This document shows, in pieces, positions 34,696-43,948 of a stretch of 64,000 nucleotides of DNA (its first letter is position 1; each line of letters starts with the position of its first letter). Position numbers and translations under genes: made by a program. The DNA comes from Mycobacterium sp. URHD0025 (GTDB lineage Bacteria; Actinomycetota; Actinomycetes; Mycobacteriales; Mycobacteriaceae): NCBI RefSeq assembly GCF_000426065.1, contig NZ_AUEQ01000011.1, forward strand, positions 297,954 to 361,953. The letters run 5' to 3'. The notes under the pieces are model-generated. The model saw only the letters and a list, made by a program, of their open reading frames with translations, had not been told where the DNA came from and did no database searches.

Positions 34696-35208
34696 TCAAC
34701 GCGGCGGCGTGACCGCGCTCGCGGTGTCTGCAGCGCCGTCACCGTCGGCGTCGGCAAGCTTCAGGTCCCAGCGCCCATCTCCGTCGGTGTCGACGTACGC
34801 CACGCCGGGGCTCAGCATCCGGTCGGCCAGACCATCGCCGTCGGAATCGACCAAGCGGTCGTCCGTGGCGCCGTCGGAATCGAAATCGACCAGCGGCCCG
34901 CCGGCTGACTGTTCGACACCGTCCAACCCGAACCAGCGCACCTGGCCGGACCGGTCGACGCGGACCGCCCAGGTGCCCGAACCGTCATCGGAGAAATAGC
35001 TTTCGGCCTGCCCGTCGTCATCGGAATCGAGCACCGCCCGCTCCGCGATACCGTCGCCGTCCAGGTCGGCCATCACGTCGTCGAGCCGACCGTCCCCGTC
35101 GAAATCCAGGCCGATGCCGTCGACGCTGCCGTCGCCGTCCACGTCGACATCGGGCACTCCGGTGAAGATGGTCGCCGACCCGTCGGGCTCACCCAGGCAA
35201 TAGTCCAT
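34696..35208 (-). CDS. DxDxDG calcium-type repeat protein (hypothetical)
   Basis: 170-residue, strongly acidic protein built on DxDxDG-type repeats: DVDVDGDG, DFDGDGRLDD, DLDGDGIAE, DSDDDGQAE, DFDSDGATDD, DSDGDGLAD, DTDGDGRWD and DADGDGAAD. Such loops bind calcium in thrombospondin type 3 and dockerin-like proteins, so calcium binding is inferred. There is no signal peptide at this start. Similar small proteins in fast-growing mycobacteria have been labelled pullulanase without evidence. It ends 18 bp before pcnA's stop on the same strand, so it lies downstream of pcnA. No clear ribosome-binding site. Confidence 0.75.
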   Translation of the reverse strand: MDYCLGEPDGSATIFTGVPDVDVDGDGSVDGIGLDFDGDGRLDDVMADLDGDGIAERAVLDSDDDGQAESYFSDDGSGTWAVRVDRSGQVRWFGLDGVEQSAGGPLVDFDSDGATDDRLVDSDGDGLADRMLSPGVAYVDTDGDGRWDLKLADADGDGAADTASAVTPPR

Positions 35209-35226
35209 GACTGATCAGACGCACGG

Positions 35227-36699
35227 TCAGCCCTTCGCGTTCCACCATTTCAGCAACTCGTCGACGGCCTGCTCGCGCGACAACGGCCCGCGGTCCAGCC
35301 GCAACTCCTTGAGGTACCGCCACGCCTCACCGATCTGCGGACCCGCCGGTATGCCGAGGATCTCCATGATCTCGTTGCCGTCGAGATCCGGCCGGACCCG
35401 CTGCAGGTCCTCTTTTTCGGCCAGCTCGGCGATCCGGTTCTCCAGATCGTCGTAGTTGGCCTGCAGCCGGGCGGCGCGGCGCTTGTTGCGCGTCGTGCAA
35501 TCGGCGCGCACCAGCTTGTGCAGCCGGCTCAGCAGCGGTCCGGCATCGGTGACATAGCGACGTACCGCCGAATCGGTCCACTTGCCGGTGCCCTTGTCGT
35601 CGGCATAGCCGTGGAACCGCAGGTGGAGATAGACCAGCTGGGACACGTCGTCGACCATCTGCTTGGAGTACTTGAGCGCGCGCATCCGCTTGCGGACCAT
35701 CTTCGCGCCGACCACCTCGTGGTGATGGAAGCTCACCCCGCCATCGGATTCATGCTTGCGGGTCGCGGGCTTGCCGATGTCGTGCAGCAGCGCCGCCCAG
35801 CGCAGCACGAGGTCGGGACCTTCAGAACCTTCCAGTTCCATGGCCTGGCGCAGCACCGTCAACGAATGCCAGTACACGTCCTTGTGCTGATGGTGTTCGT
35901 CGATGGCCATCCGCATCTCGCCGACCTCGGGCAGCACCACGTCACCCAACCCGGTCTGCACCATCAGGTCCACGCCGGCCACCGGATCGGCGCCGAGCAG
36001 CAGCTTGTCCAGCTCGGCGGCGACCCGCTCGACGGTGATGCGCTCCAACTGCGGAGCCATCTCCAGCAGCGCCTCGAGCACTCGCGGCGCGACACCGAAC
36101 CCGAGCTGCGACACGAACCGGGCCGCGCGCAGCATCCGCAGCGGATCGTCCCCGAACGACACCTGCGGTGCCGACGGAGTGTCGAGCACCTTGGCCTGTA
36201 CGGCCGCCAAACCGCCGAGGGGATCATGGAATTCGGCTGGGCCGTCGGCCCCGATCCGGACCGCCATCGCGTTGACGGTGAAGTCGCGGCGCACCAGATC
36301 GTCATCGAGGTTGTCGCCGAACTCGACGGTCGGGTTCCTCGACACCTGGTCGTAGCTGTCGGCGCGGAACGTCGTGATCTCGAGGCGGTGCTCAGCCGTG
36401 CCCACGCGCTTGCCCACACCGACGGTGCCGAACTCGATGCCGGTATCCCAGATCGCGTCGGCCCACGGTCGCAGGACCTTCAACATCTGCTCGGGGCGGG
36501 CGTCGGTGGTGAAGTCGAGGTCGCTGTGATCGGTCAGCCGGCCCAGCAGTGCGTCACGCACGCTGCCGCCGACCAGATACAGCTCGTGGCCCGCCGCAGC
36601 GAACACCGCACCGAGCGCGCGCAGCACCTCCGCGCGTTGGTTCAGCGAGACCAGTGCGCCTGCCAGCAATTCGGCATCAGTAACAACAGCGTCGGACAC
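35227..36699 (-). CDS. pcnA: CCA-adding tRNA nucleotidyltransferase / poly(A) polymerase family
   Basis: 490-residue enzyme of the class II nucleotidyltransferase family, likely adding or repairing tRNA CCA ends. Catalytic site LVGGSVRDALLG with D-L-D-F-T, the RRDFTVNAMA motif, then an HD phosphohydrolase-like part (LLHDIGKP, VSFHHHEVVG). Orthologue of Rv3907c. GTG 36699 follows TAGGCT by 8 nt; the long upstream open frame is antisense to the Nudix gene. Divergent from the Nudix gene with an 84-bp shared region. Confidence 0.93.
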   Translation of the reverse strand: MSDAVVTDAELLAGALVSLNQRAEVLRALGAVFAAAGHELYLVGGSVRDALLGRLTDHSDLDFTTDARPEQMLKVLRPWADAIWDTGIEFGTVGVGKRVGTAEHRLEITTFRADSYDQVSRNPTVEFGDNLDDDLVRRDFTVNAMAVRIGADGPAEFHDPLGGLAAVQAKVLDTPSAPQVSFGDDPLRMLRAARFVSQLGFGVAPRVLEALLEMAPQLERITVERVAAELDKLLLGADPVAGVDLMVQTGLGDVVLPEVGEMRMAIDEHHQHKDVYWHSLTVLRQAMELEGSEGPDLVLRWAALLHDIGKPATRKHESDGGVSFHHHEVVGAKMVRKRMRALKYSKQMVDDVSQLVYLHLRFHGYADDKGTGKWTDSAVRRYVTDAGPLLSRLHKLVRADCTTRNKRRAARLQANYDDLENRIAELAEKEDLQRVRPDLDGNEIMEILGIPAGPQIGEAWRYLKELRLDRGPLSREQAVDELLKWWNAKG

Positions 36700-36707
36700 G
36701 TTCGATG

Positions 36708-36776
36708 AGCCTAATGCTCCCGGTGTGGTCACAACCGGCGAGTGCGGCAGGAGGCCAACCTCGTGGCAGCTACTAT
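36708..36776. promoter_or_regulatory. Divergent leaderless promoters of pcnA and the Nudix gene
   Basis: TAGGCT (minus, 36708-36713) is 8 nt before the pcnA GTG; TACTAT (plus, 36771-36776) is 7 nt before the Nudix GTG. The two -10 elements face apart within 84 bp. Confidence 0.6.
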
Positions 36777-36783
36777 CGCTTGG

Positions 36784-37587
36784 GTGTCGGACGGCGAACA
36801 GGCCAAACCACGACGGCGCCGCAGTCGGCGTCGTGGCCGTCGTCGTGCACAGAGGGCGGCAGGACCGCCGGCGGGTGATCAGACCAATGATGCCGCCGCC
36901 CCCGGCGAGGCAACCGTCGATGCGGCCAATCCCGCGCCCACCCCGCGTGACCAGTCCAAGCAACACAAGTCACGGCCACGCCGGCCACCCGAGCGGCTGC
37001 GCACCGTGCACGAGACCTCGGCCGGAGGCCTGGTCATCGACGGAATCGACGGCCCCAAGGACACCCAGGTGGCAGCATTGATCGGCCGGGTCGACCGGCG
37101 CGGCCGGATGCTGTGGTCGCTGCCCAAGGGACACATCGAGCTCGGCGAGACCGCCGAGCAGACCGCGATCCGCGAGGTCGCCGAGGAAACCGGTATCCGC
37201 GGTGACGTACTGGCCGCGCTCGGCAGCATCGACTACTGGTTCGTCACCGAGGGCCGCCGGGTTCACAAGACCGTGCATCACTACCTCCTGCGCTTCCAGG
37301 GCGGCGAGCTGTCCGACGACGACGTCGAGGTGACCGAGGTCGCGTGGGTCCCGCTGCGGGATCTGCCATCCCGATTGGCCTACGCCGACGAGCGCAAGCT
37401 CGCCGAGGTGGCCGGGGAACTCATCGACAAACTGCACACCGACGGCCCGGGTTCGCTGCCGCCGCTGCCCCGCAGCTCGCCCCGGAGGCGTCCCCAGACC
37501 CACTCACACGCCCGCAATCACCGCCGCGACGATCCAGCGCAACCCCAGCCCCGCCGGCGCACGAACGGATGCGGACAGGGACCGTGA
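36784..37587 (+). CDS. mutT4: Nudix hydrolase (MutT4-like)
   Basis: 267-residue Nudix protein orthologous to Rv3908. A basic head (KPRRRRSRRRGRRR), then the Nudix box from GHIELGETAEQTAIREVAEE, with the catalytic E in REVAEETGI. A nucleotide-pool-cleaning or dinucleotide-hydrolysis role is typical; the substrate is not fixed by sequence. GTG 36784 follows TACTAT by 7 nt. Its stop overlaps the next start (GTGA). Confidence 0.88.
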   Translation: MSDGEQAKPRRRRSRRRGRRRAQRAAGPPAGDQTNDAAAPGEATVDAANPAPTPRDQSKQHKSRPRRPPERLRTVHETSAGGLVIDGIDGPKDTQVAALIGRVDRRGRMLWSLPKGHIELGETAEQTAIREVAEETGIRGDVLAALGSIDYWFVTEGRRVHKTVHHYLLRFQGGELSDDDVEVTEVAWVPLRDLPSRLAYADERKLAEVAGELIDKLHTDGPGSLPPLPRSSPRRRPQTHSHARNHRRDDPAQPQPRRRTNGCGQGP

Positions 37588-40082
37588 CCGCCGCTCCGGC
37601 GGTGCGCCGAGGGGTCTCCCTCCTGGCGCACACAGTGGTGCTTGTGGCGGTGGTGCTGTTGTTCTCGGTCTGGTCCACCGCGGCACTGCCCACCCTCCTG
37701 CCCCGAGCGGGCGCGAGCGAACCCGGTGCGCTGCCGTTCCTGCAGATCCGGATCGACCGCGTCAACCCCAACGTCGTCACCACGACCAGTGAATCGGTGG
37801 TGACGGTCAGCGGAGCGGTGCTCAACGTCGGCGACCGGCCGGTACACGATGTGGACATCCGCATGGAGCACGCACAGGCGGTGACCTCCTCGAGTCAGCT
37901 GCGCACCGATCTCACCGGCGACGGCGACCGGTTCGAGCCGGTGGCCGACTTCGTCACATTGGCACCGGAGCTGCAGCGCGGTCAGTCGGTCGGGTTCACG
38001 CTGTCCTACCCGCTGCGCACCGACGGCGCCGGCTCGCTGCACATCACCGAACCCGGCGTCTATCCCCTCCTGATCAACGTCAACGGCACGCCGGACTACG
38101 GTGCGCCGGCCAAACTCGACGACGCCCGCTTCCTGCTGCCGGTCCTCGGCGTGCCCCCCGACCGGCCAGAAGGCAATGCGCCCGACGCTGGTGAATATCC
38201 GATGTCGGCCGCCGACACGCTCAATTCGGTGGTGCCGCCGGACACGTCGCAACCGGTTCGGATGACCATGCTGTGGCCCCTGGCCGACCGCCCGCGGCTG
38301 GCCCCGGGTGCCCCGGGTGGCACCACACCCGTGCGCCTGGTCGATGACAGCCTCGCCGCCTCGCTGGCCCCCGGAGGCCGGCTCGACACGCTGTTGTCGG
38401 CGGCCGACTTCGCCACCGGGCCCACCGTCGACTCCGGCGGACAGATGCGCGCCACCCTGTGCCTTGCCGTCGACCCCGACCTTCTGGTCACGGTCAATGC
38501 GATGACCGCCGGCTACGTCGTCAACGACGGGCCCGACGCCGGACCCGCGACCCCGACCCGCCCCGGCACCGGCCAGGAAGCCGCCATCGGCTGGCTGAAC
38601 CGCCTGCGTGCCCTGGCCGCGCGGCTCTGCGTGGCGCCCACCAACTACGCCCAAGCCGATCTGACCGCACTGCAGCGCGTCGGCGATCCCGGCCTGAGCG
38701 CGATCGCCACCAACGGTGCCGGCGACATCGTCGACCAGATTCTGGGCGTCGCCTCGGTCCGGGGCGCCAGCATCCTGGCCGACGGCCCGCTCACCCGGCC
38801 CGCTCTGGATCTGCTGGCCGCGCAAGGCCAGACCGTCAGCATCTCGGCCGCCCACATCACGGCCCAGGATTCGGAAACCGGTGCCCCCGAGACCGCCGAT
38901 GTCACGCCATTGCGGTACCGGCCGGAGGTCGTGGCCGCCGGATTCGACCCCGCCGTCGGAGCCGCGCTGGCCGGCGCGGGCACCGACCCGGTGGCACCGT
39001 CCTATCTGGACCCGTCACTGGACATCCCGGTGCGCCACGACTCGCAGACCGCGCGCCGCCAGGACGCGCTGGGCGCCATGCTGTGGCGCGGCCTCATGCC
39101 GGCCGAAGCGCCCCGCACCCAGATCCTGATGCCACCGCTCGTCTGGTCGTTGGATGCCGACGACGCGCAGGCCATCCTCACGTCGGTGGCCACGACCATC
39201 CACGCCGGACTGGCCGTCCCGCGCCCCCTGCCCGCGGTGATCGCCGAGAGCAACGCTGTCCCGCCCGAACCGCTGCAGGCTCCGCCGCCGGACTCCGCCG
39301 GCAACCCGCGCGGCGGCATCGACGAGAACATCAGCGGCGGCATCGCCGCGGTGATCAGCCGGCTGTGGGGGCTGACTGCCGCACTGACCACCGACGAGCG
39401 CACCGGCCTGACCGGCATGCAGTACACCGCGCCGCTGCGAGAGGACATGCTGCGGGCGCTCAGCCAATCCGTGCCGCCCGAGGCCCGCGAGGGGCTGTCC
39501 GAGCAGCGGTTGCAGTCGGTCAGCCGCAGCGTCGACGACATTTTCGGTGCGGTGACGATCGTCAACCCGGGCGGGGCGTACACGCTGGCAACCGAACGCA
39601 GCCCGCTACCGCTGGCACTGCGCAACGACCTGCCCGTCCCCGTACGGGTCCGGCTGCACGTCGATGCACCGCCCGGCATGACCGTCACCGACATGGGCGA
39701 GATCGAGCTGCCCCCCGGGTACCTGCCGCTGCGGGTTCCGATCGAGGTGCACTTCACCCAGCGCGTCGCCGTCGACGTCAGCCTGCAGACCACCGACGGC
39801 CTGACCCTCGGCGAGCCGGTCCGGTTGTCGGTGCATTCCAACGCCTACGGCAAGGTGCTGTTCTTCATCACACTGTCGGCCGGGGCGGTGCTGATTGCGC
39901 TCGCCGGTCGCCGGTTGTGGCACCGGTTCCGGGGCCAGCCCGACCGGGCGGACCTCATCCCGCCGGGCGAGCACCCCGACCCACTCGACGTCGCCATGGC
40001 GTTCAACGATGCCGGCAACGACGGGCCCGCCGCGGCGCGAACTCCACCGGCCCCCGAACCCAGTCCGGACCGCCCGGCATGA
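37584..40082 (+). CDS. DUF6049 membrane-anchored protein (Rv3909-like)
   Basis: 832-residue envelope protein of unknown function. An N-terminal hydrophobic helix (about 14-38) exports a large external domain; a second helix near residue 755 (VLFFITLSAGAVLIALAG) anchors the C-terminus, leaving a short cytoplasmic tail. It lies between a Nudix gene (GTGA overlap) and murJ (ATGA overlap), so it is translated with murJ; a part in peptidoglycan export is plausible but unproved. An ATG five codons upstream is an alternative start. Confidence 0.85.
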   Translation: MTAAPAVRRGVSLLAHTVVLVAVVLLFSVWSTAALPTLLPRAGASEPGALPFLQIRIDRVNPNVVTTTSESVVTVSGAVLNVGDRPVHDVDIRMEHAQAVTSSSQLRTDLTGDGDRFEPVADFVTLAPELQRGQSVGFTLSYPLRTDGAGSLHITEPGVYPLLINVNGTPDYGAPAKLDDARFLLPVLGVPPDRPEGNAPDAGEYPMSAADTLNSVVPPDTSQPVRMTMLWPLADRPRLAPGAPGGTTPVRLVDDSLAASLAPGGRLDTLLSAADFATGPTVDSGGQMRATLCLAVDPDLLVTVNAMTAGYVVNDGPDAGPATPTRPGTGQEAAIGWLNRLRALAARLCVAPTNYAQADLTALQRVGDPGLSAIATNGAGDIVDQILGVASVRGASILADGPLTRPALDLLAAQGQTVSISAAHITAQDSETGAPETADVTPLRYRPEVVAAGFDPAVGAALAGAGTDPVAPSYLDPSLDIPVRHDSQTARRQDALGAMLWRGLMPAEAPRTQILMPPLVWSLDADDAQAILTSVATTIHAGLAVPRPLPAVIAESNAVPPEPLQAPPPDSAGNPRGGIDENISGGIAAVISRLWGLTAALTTDERTGLTGMQYTAPLREDMLRALSQSVPPEAREGLSEQRLQSVSRSVDDIFGAVTIVNPGGAYTLATERSPLPLALRNDLPVPVRVRLHVDAPPGMTVTDMGEIELPPGYLPLRVPIEVHFTQRVAVDVSLQTTDGLTLGEPVRLSVHSNAYGKVLFFITLSAGAVLIALAGRRLWHRFRGQPDRADLIPPGEHPDPLDVAMAFNDAGNDGPAAARTPPAPEPSPDRPA

Positions 40083-43000
40083 CCTCGCCCGACTACCGTC
40101 CGCCCCGACCGGTCGCCCCACCTGCGGCCCAACCCCTGGCGCAACCACCGGCCCATCCTGACCATCCGGCCCGGCCACCGGGGCCGCCGAGGATTCCGCA
40201 CGCAACAGGTCCGATCCGGGCGGCCGGGCGGCCGGAGTTGTCCGACGCCGCGGTCATGTCGCGGTCGTGGGGCATGGCGTTTGCCACGCTGATCTCGCGG
40301 ATCACCGGGTTCCTTCGCTTCGTGCTCCTGATGGCGCTGCTGGGCGGACCGCTGACCAGCTCGTTCTCGGTGGCCAACCAGCTGCCCAACATGGTGGCCG
40401 CCCTCGTGTTGGAGGCCACGTTCACCGCGATCTTCGTACCGGTGCTGGCCCGCGCCGAACGTGACGACGCCGACGGCGGCACCGCCTTCATCCGCCGCTT
40501 GGTGACGCTGGCGACCACCCTGTTGCTGGTCGCCACGGTGCTCTCGGTGCTGTGCGCGCCGCTGCTGGTGCGGCTCATGCTCGGCAGCGATCCCCAGGTG
40601 AACAATCCGCTGACGACCGCGTTCGCCTATCTGCTGCTACCGCAGGTGCTGTTCTACGGGCTGACCTCGGTCTTCGGCGCGATCCTGAACACCCGCAACG
40701 TGTTCGGTCCCCCGGCCTGGGCCCCGGTGCTCAACAACATGGTGGCGATCGTGACGCTGGGAGTCTTCGTCCTGGTGCCGGGTGAACTGTCGAGCGACCC
40801 GGTTCAGATGGGCACGGCCAAGCTCGTGGTCCTGGGCATCGGAACCACGCTGGGTGTGGTGGTCCAGGCCGTCGTCCTGTTCGTGGCGATCCGCGCCGAA
40901 CGGGTGAGCGTGCGGCCGCTGTGGGGCATCGACGACCGGCTCAAGAAGTTCGGCGCCATGGCGTCGGCCATGGTGCTGTACGTGCTGATCAGCCAGATCG
41001 GCCTGATCGTCGGCAACCAGATCGCCAGCTCCGCGGCCGCCTCCGGCCCGGCGATCTACAACTACACCTGGCTGGTGCTGCAGCTGCCGTTCGGCATGAT
41101 CGGCGTCACGGTGCTCACCGTCGTGATGCCGCGGCTGAGCCGTAACGCGGCAGCCGACGACATCCCCGCGGTGCTCGAGGATCTGTCCCTGGCCACCCGG
41201 CTGACCATGGTGACACTCATTCCCATCGTGGCGATGATGACCGTCGGCGGGCCCGCGATCGGCAGCGCGCTGTTCGCCTACGGCAACTTCAGTGCCTCCG
41301 ATGCGGGCTACCTCGGGATGGCGATCACCCTCTCGGCGTTCACCCTGGTCCCCTACGCGCTCGTGTTGCTGCAGCTGCGGGTCTTCTACGCGCGGGAGCG
41401 GCCCTGGACACCGATCGTCATCGTGGTGGTGATCACCACCGTCAAGATCGTGGCCTCTGTCGCCGTTCCGCACCTGACCGACAACACCCGCATGGTCGCG
41501 GGTTATCTCGGTCTGGCCAACGGCCTGGGATACGTCGCCGGGGCGCTGGTCGGCTATCTGCTGCTGAAGGCCAACCTGCGTCCCCGCGGTGGGCGGCTGC
41601 TGCGCGACTCGGTGATCCGCACGATCCTGGTGACCATCGCGGCGTCACTGCTGGCCGGCCTGGTGGCCCATGCCGCCGACCGGTTGCTCGGGCTGGACTC
41701 GCTGACCGCGCATGCCGGTGCCGCGGGTTCGCTGCTGCGCCTGCTCGCCCTCGGCGTGATCATGGTCCCGATCATCGCCGGAGTGATGCTCGGCGCCCGG
41801 GTACCCGAGGCGCACACGGCCCTGGCGATGGTCCGCCGCCGAATCGGGCGCGGGCGTGCCGCACCGCAGCCGGTGGTTGGAAAGGTAGCCGTGCAAACAA
41901 TTACGCCGCACGTCGGGCCTCATCCGCCCGGGCCCGTCACGTACCCTGATCAGAGGAATTCTTCTCCCACTGGGTGGCCGTCAAGCCCGGCAGCCGCCGG
42001 AGGCGGGAGTCCGGCAGGTGTTGCCGGGGCGGGGATGTGGAAAGGATCACCGGTGACCGACGAAGCTGCGGACGGCCCGGCACTGGACTCCACGTCGAGT
42101 TCCGGGACGTCGAGTTCCGGGATGACAACCGAGACGACCAAGTTGCCGCGTCCGGCCGCCGACGAGTTCCAGCCGGACGTGGCCCCTGCCGAGCCGGCAG
42201 CCGCCGCACCGGCCGAAGGCGCCGCGTCCGACGACGCGGCCGAGGCGCGGTCCAATGGGGCGACGCGTCCGCTCAACGATTACGGCGGTGACCCGACGCG
42301 CGAGCCGATCTCGTTCGCGCCACCGCACGATGCCGCGCTGGAATCGGCCGAAGGCGACGTGCACCTCATCCCGGGGGCGACCATCGCCGAGGGCCGCTAC
42401 CGGCTCCTCGTGTTCCACGGCGGTCCACCTCACCTGCAGTTCTGGCAGGCATTGGACACCGCGCTGGACCGCCAGGTGGCACTGACCTTCGTCGACCCCG
42501 ACGCCACCATGTCCGACGCGAAGGTGCAGGAAATCCTTTCGCGCACCCTCAAACTCAGCCGCATCGACGTTCCCGGTATCGCCCGGGTGCTCGACGTGGC
42601 CCACAGCGGATCCGGCGGCCTGATCGTCTCGGAGTGGATTCGCGGCGGCTCGCTGGCCGAGGTCGCCGACACCTCACCGTCCCCGATCGGTGGGGCCCGG
42701 GCCATCCAGTCGCTGGCCGCTGCCGCGGAGGCCGCCCACCGCGCGGGTGTCGCTCTGTCCATCGATCACCCCGGCCGCGTGCGGGTCAGTATCGAAGGTG
42801 ATGTGGCACTGGCCTTCCCGGCCACCATGCCCGACGCCACCCCCGACGACGACATCCGCGGCATCGGGGCCGCGCTCTATGCGCTGCTGGTCAACCGCTG
42901 GCCGCTGCCCGAGTCCGGGGCGCGCAGCGGGCTGGAGCCTGCGGCACTGGATCCGGCCGGTCAACCGGTCGAGCCCCGCGCCATCGACCGCGACATCCCG

Positions 43001-43849
43001 TTCCAGATCTCGGCCGCGGCAGCTCGCGCTGTCCAGCCCGGCGGTGGAATCCGCAGTGCACCAACTCTTTTGAACCTCCTGCAACAGGCCACCGCGATTG
43101 CCGACCGGACGGAGCTGTTGGGCTCGGTCGAAGAGACTCCCGTCCCCCAGGCCGCGCCGGTGCGAGCGCACGAGACGCCCGAGGAACACGAAGCTGCCGA
43201 GGCCAGGCGCCGTAAGGGCCTGATCATCGGGATCAGCGTGGGCGCCGCGATCATCCTGGTGGCACTGGTGGTGATGGCGTCGGTCCTCAACAGCATCTTC
43301 GGCGATGTGGGCGGCGGTCTCAACCGGGATGAGCTCGGTCTGAACGCGCCCTCGGCGAGTAGTGAAGAGAACCAGGACAATTCATCGGCTGCCACCGGCA
43401 GCACGGTGAAACCTGTTCGCGCCACGGTGTTCTCGCCCGAGGGCGAAGCCGATTCACCGGCCACGGCCGGGCAGGCCATCGACGGGAGCTCGAGCACGGC
43501 GTGGTCCACCGACACCTATTCGGACCCGGCACCGTTCCCCGGATTCAAGAACGGTGTAGGCCTGATGCTGCAGCTGCCGCAGCCGACCACGGTCGGCTCG
43601 GTCACCGTGAACGTGACGAGCACCGGCACCTCCGTGCAGATTCGCTCGTCCCAGACGGCCACGCCGTCATCGCTGTCGGACACCACCGAACTGAGCCCGA
43701 CCACGCCGTTGAAGCCCGGCTCCAACACCATCTCGGTGAACAAGGCGTCGTCCACCTCCTACGTGCTGGTGTGGATCTCGACGCTGGGCACCGTGGACGG
43801 CAAGAGCCGCACCGACATCTCCGAAATCACCGTCAAAGCCGCTTCCTGA
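40079..43849 (+). CDS. murJ: Lipid II flippase MurJ fused to a pseudokinase and an external domain
   Basis: 1256-residue orthologue of Rv3910. Residues about 60-590 form the MurJ/MviN flippase with some 14 hydrophobic segments. A disordered linker follows, then a protein-kinase-like domain (about 765-985) that is dead: the VAIK lysine position reads VALTFVD and no HRD or DFG motif is seen. A membrane helix at about 1043-1068 and a C-terminal beta-rich external domain complete it. In M. tuberculosis PknB phosphorylates this pseudokinase and FhaA binds it, restraining peptidoglycan synthesis. ATGA overlap with the gene before. Confidence 0.95.
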   Translation: MTSPDYRPPRPVAPPAAQPLAQPPAHPDHPARPPGPPRIPHATGPIRAAGRPELSDAAVMSRSWGMAFATLISRITGFLRFVLLMALLGGPLTSSFSVANQLPNMVAALVLEATFTAIFVPVLARAERDDADGGTAFIRRLVTLATTLLLVATVLSVLCAPLLVRLMLGSDPQVNNPLTTAFAYLLLPQVLFYGLTSVFGAILNTRNVFGPPAWAPVLNNMVAIVTLGVFVLVPGELSSDPVQMGTAKLVVLGIGTTLGVVVQAVVLFVAIRAERVSVRPLWGIDDRLKKFGAMASAMVLYVLISQIGLIVGNQIASSAAASGPAIYNYTWLVLQLPFGMIGVTVLTVVMPRLSRNAAADDIPAVLEDLSLATRLTMVTLIPIVAMMTVGGPAIGSALFAYGNFSASDAGYLGMAITLSAFTLVPYALVLLQLRVFYARERPWTPIVIVVVITTVKIVASVAVPHLTDNTRMVAGYLGLANGLGYVAGALVGYLLLKANLRPRGGRLLRDSVIRTILVTIAASLLAGLVAHAADRLLGLDSLTAHAGAAGSLLRLLALGVIMVPIIAGVMLGARVPEAHTALAMVRRRIGRGRAAPQPVVGKVAVQTITPHVGPHPPGPVTYPDQRNSSPTGWPSSPAAAGGGSPAGVAGAGMWKGSPVTDEAADGPALDSTSSSGTSSSGMTTETTKLPRPAADEFQPDVAPAEPAAAAPAEGAASDDAAEARSNGATRPLNDYGGDPTREPISFAPPHDAALESAEGDVHLIPGATIAEGRYRLLVFHGGPPHLQFWQALDTALDRQVALTFVDPDATMSDAKVQEILSRTLKLSRIDVPGIARVLDVAHSGSGGLIVSEWIRGGSLAEVADTSPSPIGGARAIQSLAAAAEAAHRAGVALSIDHPGRVRVSIEGDVALAFPATMPDATPDDDIRGIGAALYALLVNRWPLPESGARSGLEPAALDPAGQPVEPRAIDRDIPFQISAAAARAVQPGGGIRSAPTLLNLLQQATAIADRTELLGSVEETPVPQAAPVRAHETPEEHEAAEARRRKGLIIGISVGAAIILVALVVMASVLNSIFGDVGGGLNRDELGLNAPSASSEENQDNSSAATGSTVKPVRATVFSPEGEADSPATAGQAIDGSSSTAWSTDTYSDPAPFPGFKNGVGLMLQLPQPTTVGSVTVNVTSTGTSVQIRSSQTATPSSLSDTTELSPTTPLKPGSNTISVNKASSTSYVLVWISTLGTVDGKSRTDISEITVKAAS

Positions 43850-43936
43850 ACCGTCATCCCCAGCCGCTTTGCGACCTTGACCTGGCGTTATGGCCCGCTG
43901 GGCAAACAAGTGTCCGGGCCGCCACCCGACAGCGTT

Positions 43937-43942
43937 TAGGTT
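43937..43942 (+). promoter_or_regulatory. -10-like hexamer of sigM
   Basis: TAGGTT 6 nt before GTG 43949, supporting a leaderless transcript from that start. Confidence 0.45.
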
Positions 43943-43948
43943 CAGCGT

